This document shows positions 1 to 6,753 of a DNA stretch of 10,837 nucleotides, piece by piece. The notes under the pieces were generated by a model. It saw only the letters and a list, made by a program, of their open reading frames with translations. It was not told the origin of the DNA and did not search any database. Numbering within the stretch: position 1 is the first letter of the stretch; every line of letters begins with the position of its first letter. The position numbers and the translations under genes are program-made. The DNA comes from Candidatus Brocadiaceae bacterium (GTDB taxonomy: Bacteria > Planctomycetota > Brocadiia > Brocadiales > Bathyanammoxibiaceae), in assembly GCA_030018855.1 (NCBI GenBank), contig JASEHG010000050.1, forward strand, positions 1 through 10,837, in the 5' to 3' direction.

Positions 1-116
1 CGATAATGGAACACCTCGTCGGCCAGATAGGGGTCGCTGTATATGCCTGCAAAAAATATTGACAGGAAGCCAATCCCAGCAATTAAGACTACTACCCTAT
101 TTAACGATAAGGACAT
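1..116 (-). CDS. Partial GT-C-like membrane glycosyltransferase (N-terminal 38 codons)
   Basis: Only the amino end is inside the window. The 38 codons from ATG at 116 encode a short basic start (MSLSLNR), one hydrophobic helix (about residues 8-25), and then SDPYLADEVFHY. An acidic pair with a nearby His just after the first transmembrane helix is what GT-C glycosyltransferases (PMT, ArnT and ALG10 types) carry in their first extracytoplasmic loop. There the acidic residue acts in catalysis with a polyprenyl-phosphate sugar donor. The gene starts 36 bp after the stop of the preceding radical SAM gene on the same strand, so it is probably co-transcribed with it. An AGGG lies about 7 bases before the start, a weak ribosome binding site. 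The reading frame stays open to the window edge. The family call rests on topology and one short motif, so it is tentative. Confidence 0.6.
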   Translation of the reverse strand, partial: MSLSLNRVVVLIAGIGFLSIFFAGIYSDPYLADEVFHY

Positions 117-152
117 TCTTTTACCCTGGTGCACGGGGTTAATAAGCAGGAC

Positions 153-1577
153 TTAATTGCCAATGCTTCCGCTAAGTACGTGATAGCCGGCCCTGGCCTG
201 CCTGAAGAATTGGGTGAGGGAATTCACCTTTAGAAGCCTCTTTAACATATAGCTTGGCCTGAGGTAGAACCTCCTGTAGGCTAGTCTCTGAAGGGCCTCA
301 AGTTCCTCCCTGGAAAAGGTCTCTGAGGCTAGAGGTGGTAGGAAATTTTCAACCGGGTTAGAAGACATTTCGGCCCAGACGTCCGTCTTCAGGTGGCCCT
401 TTTCCAGCGCATCGTAATATATCTTACTCTTCGGATAGAGAGAGGTCACGCCAAACTGGACAAAGTCAGGGTCAAGCTCCAGTGCAAAGTCTATGGTCTT
501 TTTGATCTGGTCCAGGTTCTCTCCTGGATACCCCATCATGAAGTCCGCATAGGTAATTATACCTACCTTTTTGGCGGCCCGGAAGGCCTTCCACACCTGC
601 TCCAGGGTTATCCTCTTGTTCATGGCCTGGAGAATCTCCTGGGTGCCGCTCTCCACGCCGAACTGTATCCGCTCACAACCAGCCTCCCGGAGTCGCCCTA
701 GCACCTCTTCGTCTACCGTATTAACCCTGGAACGGATGTCAAAATAAATCTTTAGCCCCCGCTTTTTTATCTCATCGCAGAGGGCAAGGACCTTCTTCCT
801 GTTTATAGTAAAGTTTTCGTCAAAGAAGAAGAACTCCCTTATGCCCATCTCCACACACTGCCCAATCTCGTCGCAGATGTTTTCTGGAGAGCGCATCCTT
901 ATAGACCTGCCGTACTGGACGTAGCAGAAGTTGCACCCGGAAGGACAGCCACGGCTGGCCATGATGGTGGTGCTTATCTCGTTCTTGCCTATCAGGGAGA
1001 AATATTTTTTGAAGGGCAGGAGGTGCCTGGCAGGGAAGGGCAGTGCGTCCAGTGAGTGATGGAGGGGTCTGTGGGCCGTGACGTGTTTCTCCCCGTTTCT
1101 TTTGTATGCAATGCCGGCTATGTTGGAGGGGTCCTGGCGTTTTTCCAGGGCGTCCAGCAATTCCTTTACGGTAACCTCCCCTTCGCCCAGTACCAGATAA
1201 TCTACCACTGAGAGGCTAACCGTTTCTTTAGGGTAGATGTCTACGTGAGGCCCACCCAGCATCACGATGGTGTTCGGGTTTACACCCTTAGCGCACCTGG
1301 CCACCTCATAGGCATTGTGTACAGTGAAACAGGTGGTGTAGATTCCCACTGCGTCGGGGGCGTGTTTCCTTATCTCTCCCTCCAGACCACGGTAGTCAAG
1401 CCCTTCTACCGTTACGTCTAACATCTCTACGTGGTGAGTGGATTTCTTCTCCAGGTAGGCCGCCACATACATAAGCCCCAGTGGTGGGTAGTGGCCTATG
1501 TTAAGGTCTTTGTAGTTGCCTGGAGTTATGTTGGAAAGGCTTGACCCACTAGGGGGCATTACCAATAGGAGTTTCAT
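153..1577 (-). CDS. B12-binding domain radical SAM protein (third of the trio)
   Basis: This is a 474-residue protein of the BchE-like class, with an N-terminal cobalamin-binding Rossmann domain and a radical SAM barrel. Residues 1-145 form the B12-type domain: MKLLLVMPP strand, YPPLGLMYVAAYL, and MLGGPHVDIYP near 106-116. The DxHxxG motif of classical B12 proteins is absent, as is common in this class. The [4Fe-4S] cysteines are C211, C215 and C218 in GCPSGCNFC. FFDENF (251-256), FGVESG (306-311) and GYPGE (349-353) are typical barrel motifs. The tail holds FYLRPSYMLKRL (437-448), shared with its two paralogs. Family members do methylations, cyclisations and other radical chemistry on lipids, porphyrins and natural products. 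The substrate here is unknown. It starts 20 bp after the preceding gene, and the start matches the paralogs. A GGAGGT lies 13 bases upstream and a TAAGGG directly before the ATG. Confidence 0.93.
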   Translation of the reverse strand: MKLLLVMPPSGSSLSNITPGNYKDLNIGHYPPLGLMYVAAYLEKKSTHHVEMLDVTVEGLDYRGLEGEIRKHAPDAVGIYTTCFTVHNAYEVARCAKGVNPNTIVMLGGPHVDIYPKETVSLSVVDYLVLGEGEVTVKELLDALEKRQDPSNIAGIAYKRNGEKHVTAHRPLHHSLDALPFPARHLLPFKKYFSLIGKNEISTTIMASRGCPSGCNFCYVQYGRSIRMRSPENICDEIGQCVEMGIREFFFFDENFTINRKKVLALCDEIKKRGLKIYFDIRSRVNTVDEEVLGRLREAGCERIQFGVESGTQEILQAMNKRITLEQVWKAFRAAKKVGIITYADFMMGYPGENLDQIKKTIDFALELDPDFVQFGVTSLYPKSKIYYDALEKGHLKTDVWAEMSSNPVENFLPPLASETFSREELEALQRLAYRRFYLRPSYMLKRLLKVNSLTQFFRQARAGYHVLSGSIGN

Positions 1578-1597
1578 CCCTTACCGCTTGACCTCCA

Positions 1598-3007
1598 CTA
1601 GTCTATCACGTAGCGGCGGAGGAAGCCTACAAAGTTCCTGAAATTGTTCTTTATATCCAACGGCGTACGCATGCCCGCCATACGCCTGAGGACGTACGAA
1701 GGACGCAGATAGAAACTCTGATAACCGTGCTTCATGGTCTCGTAGATGTCGTCGCTGGAAAACCCTGGGTAACTGAAAACGGGCCTCTTATTGGGGTCGT
1801 ACTGAGACCAATCACGGTTCTCAAAGTATTTGTTTTCTTTTATGTAGTTATAAAATTCTGTACCTGGATGGGGTGTGGCTATGCCAAAGGTTACAATGTC
1901 TGGGTCCAGTTTTTTCGCAAAATCTATAGTCCTCTGCGTCGTCTCCCGGGTCTCACCTGGAAGTCCCATCATGAAATACACCATGGGGCTTATCCCCGCC
2001 TTCCTCGTCCTCTCCACGGCGCTTGCTATCATCTCAGGAGTAACGTTCTTCTTAACGTTCTTCAGAACGGTCGGGTCTCCGCTCTCTCCGCCTATACTAA
2101 TAGCGTGACAACCGGCCTCTCTCATCTTCGCCAGGATTTCATCCGGTAACCTGTCAGAGCGGGCATTACAGGTCCAGATGAGGTCAATTCCTTCCCCCTT
2201 CATCCTGCCCAGCAGTTTCTCCGCCCATCCCAGGTTGTTGGTAAACCCCAGGTCAAAGAATCTTATCTCCTTGATGCCCAGTTCCTCTATCCACTTAAGC
2301 TCTTTTATGAGATGGTCTACGGTCCTGTGTCTTAGTGGGCCGTAAAACGTGGAACAGCAGTAGGTGCACCTGTTTATACAGCCCCTCTGGCCGTAGGTAA
2401 TGGTCATGGGGCTCCTGCGCATCAGGGGGTCACGGTAGAGTTCAAGGGGAATCTTGTCGTGGGAGGGGAATCCAAAGTCGTCCATATTCTGGCAAAGGGT
2501 GTGCCGTGCGTTCTTTATTACGTCCTCGTCCTTACGATAGGCAATCCCCTTAACTTTTTCTAGTTTATACCCTTCTTTTATTATGTCTAGCACCGGTAGC
2601 TCAGGCTCGCTGTATACACAGACGTCCAGGTAAGTGCTTTCCCTGAGCGTCTCTTCTGGCAGGGCCATTACATGGGTTCCAATTGCAACCGTCAGGATGT
2701 CGGCAGAGACTTCCTTTACCACCTTCGCCACCTCCAGGTCATGCATTATAGACGTGGTGGAGGTGGTAAAGACCACCATCTTTGGGTCTTCTTCCTGAAT
2801 CTTTTTAGCAAGGTCTGCAAATGTCGCCCTGAGGGTGTTTGCATCATATATTGTAGAGGGGATTTTATGTAATTCCAGGAGCCCAGATATAATCATCAAG
2901 TCTAGCGGAGGCCAGGCCATATCGGCCTTAAAGGTGCCTATACTCCCTAACACCCTCAGACTTCCCATGTCCGTTACTGCAGGTGGCTCAACCAGAAGGA
3001 TTTCCAT
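1598..3007 (-). CDS. B12-binding domain radical SAM protein (second of the trio)
   Basis: This is a 469-residue paralog of its neighbours. The N-terminal cobalamin-binding fold runs from MEILLVEPP through WPPLDLMIISGLLE (32-45) to VAIGTHVMALPEE (107-119). The radical SAM iron-sulfur cysteines are C210, C214 and C217 in GCINRCTYC. A fourth cysteine, C218, immediately follows the triad, which neither paralog has. Further landmarks are IGGESG (305-310), MGLPGET (347-353) and the C-terminal FYLRPSYVLRRM (432-443). It presumably makes a 5'-deoxyadenosyl radical from S-adenosylmethionine, with cobalamin as methyl carrier or electron partner. The product is unknown. It starts 52 bp after the stop of the upstream paralog and ends 20 bp before the next, so it is probably the middle gene of an operon. 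A GGGAG lies about 11 bases before the ATG. Confidence 0.93.
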   Translation of the reverse strand: MEILLVEPPAVTDMGSLRVLGSIGTFKADMAWPPLDLMIISGLLELHKIPSTIYDANTLRATFADLAKKIQEEDPKMVVFTTSTTSIMHDLEVAKVVKEVSADILTVAIGTHVMALPEETLRESTYLDVCVYSEPELPVLDIIKEGYKLEKVKGIAYRKDEDVIKNARHTLCQNMDDFGFPSHDKIPLELYRDPLMRRSPMTITYGQRGCINRCTYCCSTFYGPLRHRTVDHLIKELKWIEELGIKEIRFFDLGFTNNLGWAEKLLGRMKGEGIDLIWTCNARSDRLPDEILAKMREAGCHAISIGGESGDPTVLKNVKKNVTPEMIASAVERTRKAGISPMVYFMMGLPGETRETTQRTIDFAKKLDPDIVTFGIATPHPGTEFYNYIKENKYFENRDWSQYDPNKRPVFSYPGFSSDDIYETMKHGYQSFYLRPSYVLRRMAGMRTPLDIKNNFRNFVGFLRRYVID

Positions 3008-3059
3008 TTCTCTGGATTCTCCCTAAAAGGTCTGAGACTAAAGTACCCCTCTCAGCAAA

Positions 3060-4460
3060 TCACCACACCAGCTGAAGAAGTTTCCTTGCGTTTCCCACGA
3101 GTATCCTGGGCTGGGTTAGCATCTCTTTAAGGGCAATCTTTACATACCTTGGCCTGAGATAGTATTGCCTGTATGCCTGTTTTACAGAATTTATTAGTTC
3201 CTCAGACGAGAGACTTTGATATCTAAAAACCGGCCTCAATGGCATAAACTCTTCCCAGTCTTTTGCGATTATATCGCCGTTCCTGTCCAGGAGCTCGTAA
3301 AATTCCGTGCCCGGGTAAGGGATGGCACTGCTAAACTGGACCGTTGTGGGACTGAGTTCTATGGCAAAGTTCACAGTCTCCTGTATGGTCTCCTTTGTCT
3401 CACCCGGCAGGCCAATGACGAAGGTGGCATGGACGTGGAAACACTCCTCCAGCATCCGCTTTATGCCCCTTCTTATATTCTCCACCTTGTAGCCCTTCTT
3501 TACGCCATCCAGGATAGCCTGGTTACTGCTCTCTACTCCCACCTTAAGGAGATAGCACCCTGCTTTTCTGAGTTTCCTCAGGAGTTCTTCGTCATCTGTG
3601 TCTGCCCTGGCATAACAGGCCCAGTCAAACTTAAGCCCCCGACGGAGAATCTCATCGCAGACAGCTATGGCATGTTGCTTGTTAGCCGTGAAGGTATCAT
3701 CATTAAAGAGTATGCTCTTAAACTCATAATTTTCAAGAAGATGCCCTATCTCGTCGACGATGTTCCGGACCGTCCTTACCCTATACCTTCTACCGCTTAT
3801 AGTCTGGGGCCAGTTGCAGAAGATGCACCTGTAGGGGCACCCTCTCCCCCCCAACATGAATGTAAAGGGATTTCTCAGTATTGGGTCAAAATACCTATAA
3901 TTAGGGAGCAAATCCCTCACAGGGAAAGGCAGACTGTCTAAATCGCTGATATAGTCTCTAAAAGCATTACGTACAACATGACCATTAACCCTGTAAGCAA
4001 TGCCCTTTGTCTCTTTAGGCCCTTTTTCAACGTACTCCAGTAAAGACTCTTCATATTCACCCATTACCACACAATCAATACTGGTGCCCCTTAGAGACTC
4101 TTCGGGCAGGGCAGTGACGTGTGGACCCAGGAAAACTACCTTTAGGCCTGGTATCTCTTTTTTCACTAAATCTATGACACGGGCATCGCTGGTAAACGAA
4201 GGCGTTGAGGTCTCGCATACCAGGAAATCGGGGCAAAGGCCCTTTGCTCTCTCAATAAAATCCCCTACAGAGACGGACTCCACCTGCGCATCTATCAAAT
4301 CCACTTTATGACCCCTGGCCCTCACATAAGAGGCCGCATATGCCAATAGCAGGGGAGGATGCATTACGGGGGTTGCATAGTTATACGTGGGGAATCTTAT
4401 GGGCCTATTAAAATTCCCGCTATTTTCAAACGTGGGTAGATTAGCAAACAATACATTCAT
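3060..4460 (-). CDS. B12-binding domain radical SAM protein (first of the trio)
   Basis: This is a 466-residue protein from ATG at 4460. An in-frame GTG at 4526 would add 22 residues. The ATG is preferred for three reasons: AAAGGA lies 7 bases before it; MNVLFANLP aligns with MKLLLVMPP and MEILLVEPP of the paralogs; and a good promoter (4514-4486) lies downstream of the GTG. With this start, the cluster cysteines C208, C212 and C215 (GCPYRCIFC) fall at nearly the same positions as in the other two proteins. The cobalamin-binding domain holds HPPLLLAYAASYV and VVFLGPHVTALPEE. The barrel holds VGVESS and IGLPGET in place of the sister motifs. The C terminus has YYLRPRY. The reaction is unknown. 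Architecture resembles BchE, the hopanoid enzyme HpnJ and other B12-dependent radical enzymes, but no orthology is claimed. Confidence 0.92.
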   Translation of the reverse strand: MNVLFANLPTFENSGNFNRPIRFPTYNYATPVMHPPLLLAYAASYVRARGHKVDLIDAQVESVSVGDFIERAKGLCPDFLVCETSTPSFTSDARVIDLVKKEIPGLKVVFLGPHVTALPEESLRGTSIDCVVMGEYEESLLEYVEKGPKETKGIAYRVNGHVVRNAFRDYISDLDSLPFPVRDLLPNYRYFDPILRNPFTFMLGGRGCPYRCIFCNWPQTISGRRYRVRTVRNIVDEIGHLLENYEFKSILFNDDTFTANKQHAIAVCDEILRRGLKFDWACYARADTDDEELLRKLRKAGCYLLKVGVESSNQAILDGVKKGYKVENIRRGIKRMLEECFHVHATFVIGLPGETKETIQETVNFAIELSPTTVQFSSAIPYPGTEFYELLDRNGDIIAKDWEEFMPLRPVFRYQSLSSEELINSVKQAYRQYYLRPRYVKIALKEMLTQPRILVGNARKLLQLVW

Positions 4461-4485
4461 GCCAGTTTCCTTTAGATTGTCCCGC

Positions 4486-4514
4486 ATGCTACTCAAATCC
4501 ATTAGGCATGTCAA
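4486..4514 (-). promoter_or_regulatory. Predicted sigma-70-type promoter of the radical SAM trio
   Basis: Read on the minus strand, TTGACA (4514-4509) is followed after 17 bases by TAGCAT (4491-4486). The -35 box is a perfect consensus and the -10 box matches 4 of 6. Transcription would begin near 4479, giving a short leader with AAAGGA before the ATG at 4460. The site lies in the 114 bp between the glycosyltransferase stop and the first radical SAM start. The trio could therefore be transcribed on its own as well as by read-through. Confidence 0.45.
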
Positions 4515-4574
4515 GCAAAATCCCACCTAAAATGGCCTGCATACCGCTCAGATAAGGTGTTAAGCCTGCCCCAC

Positions 4575-6284
4575 TTAGTATTTTCCGTCCCCCTTTACAC
4601 GGTAAAGCTGGAAGTGTCTCCCTTCACCCCTCCTTTTGCATGTCCACTCCTTTACAAGGATAAACCTTTTGTCTTTATTAATCACCTCAAAAACCCCCTC
4701 AGGTATGTCTTCTCTGTAAAATACAAGATAATTTGGCCTTTTCTGCTCCACGTGCCGCTGGAACGACCCGTAATCCACTGAAGATATACACTCAAACTCA
4801 CCCCTCGCATAAAAGGCCACCTTCTCCAGGTCCACCCTCCCCATACCCATAATTACGGGGTTCTTGATAGGCAAATCAGTCTTTATCCAATAACCCGCCT
4901 CCCTTTTATATACCTCCTCCTTGTGCTTTATCTTAAGGTCTTTCGGCAAAACCACCGCCAACAGTGCCAGGAGGATTAACAGCCCTGCACGGTTAAATCC
5001 CCGTGTATCCCTTCCCAGCAAGGGAACAACCTGACAGAGCCATTGAGATGCCTTTTCCACCCCCACCCCGGCCCAGACAAAGGACAGCACCGCCATGGGC
5101 AGCACATAGCGTCCGCTTATGTAGTAGGCATTGTAAGCAAGGAGATAGTAGAGTATGAAATAGAGGCCAAAGAAAGAAAGGAGAAACAACTCCACCCTGA
5201 GGTCTGATGAGGCAAGGCGGAGTCTCAGGGAAAGAAGCCCCTGCGTAATCCGCTGGTAGGGAGACACCTCTGATGTCCCTAGGCCTCCGGCAAACCGTGC
5301 CTTACCCACCTTAGGCGGAGAGGCAAACCTGAAAAGTCCGATAAAGAGAAGAGGCAATAAGGGCTGGTAAAAGTCCTTGGCAAACTCATTGAGGATGAGA
5401 AGAAAAATCATGTGATAATGCCCCTTCTCCTTCCACCTGGCAATCTTTTCTTGCTCACGTACCCGTCCCCCCGGCTTTCCCTCGTCTTCCCCAGTAAGGA
5501 TTGGGGTCATCTTGACATGTCCAGTAGCAAACCTTGCGGCAAGCTGCTGGGTAACGTGCCAGGAACCCTTTTCTTTATGGATAAAGAGGAGATACGGTAC
5601 GGATAATAAGATTACAGGGGCAATGAACAAACCGACGCATACAACCCTCTTTAACAGATGCCTCTTAAGCTCTTGGACGTTTGCCAGTCGTGCCTGAGGC
5701 AGATTCGCCGAGGCGAAGATAAACCAGGGGAGCATTAGCACAAATAAGCCCAGACTCTCGGCACGGGTAAAGTAGCCCAGGACAGCACAAACCCCCGCAA
5801 GGGTGTAATATTGCCACTGGCCCCTTTTTATCGCCTCCCAACCCAGCCATATTGCGCTGAGAAAGAAAAAGAGGTTTGTCGTATCCGACATTATATCGGC
5901 AGACAGCCGCACGTGGGTGGGGTTTACCGCTAACAAAAAAGCGGCAAAAAGACCTGCATAATGTCCAAAGACACCCCTGGCAAAAAAATATAGGGGGAAT
6001 ATACTTAAGACCCCCATGACCAGGGCCACTGCCTTACCAGCTACTTCATAGTCTCCAAGGAGTTTTGTAAATACGGCGAAGAGTATCGGGTAACACGGGT
6101 GTACAGGATGACGGAATCCTGCCTTAAAATCACCCTCAGCGAAACACTGGGCGGCATGGAACCAATTGTATCCATCGGTCCCTATTACCGGAGTAGCAAC
6201 GAACACATAAAGCCTGAGCAACAGTGCAAAAAGGACCAGGAAAAGGAGATGTCTCTTCTCACTACCCGACATTAAAGGCAACAC
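4575..6284 (-). CDS. GT-C family membrane glycosyltransferase (PMT/ArnT-like)
   Basis: This is a 569-residue polytopic membrane protein of the dolichyl/undecaprenyl-phosphate sugar-dependent type. The first transmembrane helix (about 11-32) is followed by VIGTDGYNWFHAAQ, with the expected catalytic-type Asp at 37. RHPVHP (58-63), SADIMSDT (128-135) and TRAE (173-176) follow in the order seen in GT39/PMT_2-like proteins. Many further hydrophobic helices run to YYISGRYVLPMAV in the second half, and the C-terminal domain (about 450-569) is soluble. It would move a sugar from a polyprenyl phosphate to an acceptor outside the membrane. The acceptor is unknown. The GTG at 6284 has GGAGGG 9 bases upstream. 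ATG at 6272 overlaps the stop of a small upstream ORF (TAATG) and is the alternative start. Two palindromic segments (5691-5717 and 5257-5281) lie inside the gene and code for hydrophilic loops. Confidence 0.85.
   Translation of the reverse strand: MLPLMSGSEKRHLLFLVLFALLLRLYVFVATPVIGTDGYNWFHAAQCFAEGDFKAGFRHPVHPCYPILFAVFTKLLGDYEVAGKAVALVMGVLSIFPLYFFARGVFGHYAGLFAAFLLAVNPTHVRLSADIMSDTTNLFFFLSAIWLGWEAIKRGQWQYYTLAGVCAVLGYFTRAESLGLFVLMLPWFIFASANLPQARLANVQELKRHLLKRVVCVGLFIAPVILLSVPYLLFIHKEKGSWHVTQQLAARFATGHVKMTPILTGEDEGKPGGRVREQEKIARWKEKGHYHMIFLLILNEFAKDFYQPLLPLLFIGLFRFASPPKVGKARFAGGLGTSEVSPYQRITQGLLSLRLRLASSDLRVELFLLSFFGLYFILYYLLAYNAYYISGRYVLPMAVLSFVWAGVGVEKASQWLCQVVPLLGRDTRGFNRAGLLILLALLAVVLPKDLKIKHKEEVYKREAGYWIKTDLPIKNPVIMGMGRVDLEKVAFYARGEFECISSVDYGSFQRHVEQKRPNYLVFYREDIPEGVFEVINKDKRFILVKEWTCKRRGEGRHFQLYRVKGDGKY
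5257..5281. repeat. Imperfect palindrome inside the glycosyltransferase gene
   Basis: TAGGGAGACA (5257-5266) faces TGTCCCTA (5274-5281) across a 7-base loop, with a 2-base bulge. It sits in a stretch encoding GGLGTSEVSPYQRITQ, a hydrophilic segment between membrane helices that looks foreign to the family fold. It may be a second palindromic insert like the one at 5691-5717. No second copy is seen in the window, so this is weaker. Confidence 0.35.
5691..5717 (-). repeat. Copy of a 27-bp double-palindrome core inside a coding sequence
   Basis: The 27 bases consist of TGCCTGAGGCA, the spacer GA, and TTCGCCGAGGCGAA, that is two small hairpins in tandem. The intergenic copy at 6492-6518 is its reverse complement with one difference, in the loop of the second hairpin (26 of 27 identical). 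Here it is read in frame on the minus strand as roughly FASANLPQA, in a loop of the glycosyltransferase between two transmembrane helices (about residues 189-198). An in-frame palindromic repeat in a gene resembles the protein-inserted palindromic elements known from Rickettsia. Confidence 0.7.
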
Positions 6285-6388
6285 CAGTCCTGGCCCTCCA
6301 GGTGAAAATCACCTGGGCCTCCCAGGGAGTAGAGATAATCCAGCCCCGGTCCTTCTATCCACTGCAACTCTCCTAACGTACTTACCAT
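6272..6388 (-). CDS. Putative 38-residue small protein or leader peptide
   Basis: The open frame runs from ATG (6388) to TAA (6274-6272), and the stop overlaps an ATG of the glycosyltransferase gene as TAATG, a typical translational-coupling arrangement. The product begins MVSTLGELQWIEGPG and ends GQDWCCL. It has no signal peptide or membrane segment, is rich in Gly, Leu and acidic residues, and ends with a Cys pair. The ATG lies 7 bases after a TATTAT -10 box and has no Shine-Dalgarno, so if the promoter is right the message would be essentially leaderless. It could be a regulatory leader peptide, a small structural protein, or a modified peptide substrate of the downstream radical SAM enzymes. 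It could also be a chance ORF over a structured 5' leader. I recognise no family. Confidence 0.35.
   Translation of the reverse strand: MVSTLGELQWIEGPGLDYLYSLGGPGDFHLEGQDWCCL
6289..6316 (-). promoter_or_regulatory. Two mutually exclusive hairpins around the glycosyltransferase ribosome binding site
   Basis: On the minus strand CCAGGTGA (6316-6309), a 3-base loop and TCACCTGG (6305-6298) form a perfect 8-bp hairpin. Its last five bases, CCTGG (6302-6298), can instead pair with CCAGG (6293-6289) around an AGGG loop. The Shine-Dalgarno GGAGGG (6299-6294) for the GTG start at 6284 lies at this switch point. The pairing is plain in the sequence; a regulatory role is inference. Confidence 0.35.
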
Positions 6389-6395
6389 AAGTAAA

Positions 6396-6425
6396 ATAAT
6401 ATGGCCAGCATTCTGGTTGTGTCAA
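6396..6425 (-). promoter_or_regulatory. Predicted strong sigma-70-type promoter of the minus-strand operon
   Basis: Minus-strand TTGACA (6425-6420, perfect) and TATTAT (6401-6396, 5 of 6) are 18 bases apart. Transcription would begin close to 6388, which is the A of the ATG of the small ORF, and about 104 bases before the GTG of the glycosyltransferase gene. It is the best promoter match I found in the window. Confidence 0.6.
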
Positions 6426-6475
6426 GTATTTTGTGGAAATGGGATGTGGAGTATATAGTCATGGGTACCACTCTT

Positions 6476-6537
6476 TAGTAGGGGCGTATTGTTCGCCACG
6501 GCGAATCTGCCTCAGGCATGACAATACGCCCCTACTA
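6476..6537. repeat. Nested palindromic repeat element (62 bp)
   Basis: The arms TAGTAGGGGCGTATTGT (6476-6492) and its perfect reverse complement (6521-6537) enclose 28 bases. Two smaller palindromes lie inside, TTCGCC-AC-GGCGAA (6492-6505) and TGCC-TCA-GGCA (6508-6518). Single-stranded, it would fold as a three-way, clover-like structure. The inner 27 bases recur at 5691-5717 in reverse orientation. It lacks a transposase and is best described as a small non-autonomous, REP- or MITE-like element. Confidence 0.75.
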
Positions 6538-6567
6538 CTAGGGGTGTAAGGGGGATTCCGCCCCTCA

Positions 6568-6622
6568 TGCCGAAGGCAGGTCCTCCCGCCCAAAAGGTTC
6601 GCCACGGCGAGACATGACCTGC
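6568..6622. repeat. Second nested palindrome sharing half of the core
   Basis: GCAGGTC (6576-6582) pairs with GACCTGC (6616-6622). Inside lies TTCGCCACGGCGA (6599-6611), identical to the first 13 bases of the core at 6492-6518. TGCCGAAGGCA (6568-6578), a variant of the other inner palindrome, overlaps the left arm. It looks like a degenerate relative of the element at 6476-6537. Confidence 0.5.
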
Positions 6623-6640
6623 GGCTACCCCTGGCCCCTG

Positions 6641-6670
6641 GCTCCGCCTCAGCCTGCCCTTGAGCGGAGC
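6641..6670. repeat. Hairpin in the palindrome cluster
   Basis: GCTCCGCCTCA (6641-6651) and TGAGCGGAGC (6661-6670) pair with one bulged C around a 9-base loop. An alternative stem, CCCTT (6657-6661) with AAGGG (6672-6676), overlaps it. There is no U tract, so it does not look like an intrinsic terminator. It is probably another piece of repeat. Confidence 0.4.
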
Positions 6671-6724
6671 GAAGGGGCGGATTACCCCTCTCTCTATGGC
6701 AAATACGTCCCTAGAATTATGACC

Positions 6725-6753
6725 TTGTTAGAGGGTGTGCTTGGTGGTATATT
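6725..6753 (+). promoter_or_regulatory. Possible sigma-70-type promoter of the cobalamin operon
   Basis: TTGTTA (6725-6730, 4 of 6) and TATATT (6748-6753, 5 of 6) are separated by 17 bases. Transcription would start near 6760, leaving a leader of about 90 bases before cbiB. The position fits the first gene of the plus-strand operon, but the -35 box is only fair. Confidence 0.35.

Noticed and set aside
3216..3941. Long plus-strand open frame of 241 codons
   Set aside because: It lies antisense within the first radical SAM gene, whose protein motifs are unambiguous; its translation has no recognisable features.
4461..4526. GTG at 4526 as the start of the first radical SAM gene
   Set aside because: It lies upstream of the predicted promoter, has no good Shine-Dalgarno and adds 22 residues that do not match the paralogs.
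6272..6388. Calling the small ORF a RiPP precursor
   Set aside because: The Cys pair and nearby radical SAM genes invite it, but there is no recognition element or transporter/protease gene, and the radical SAM proteins lack a visible peptide-binding domain.
6476..6537. Intrinsic or bidirectional terminator
   Set aside because: The stem is strong but has no adjoining U tract, and it lies between divergent promoters where no transcript needs to end.
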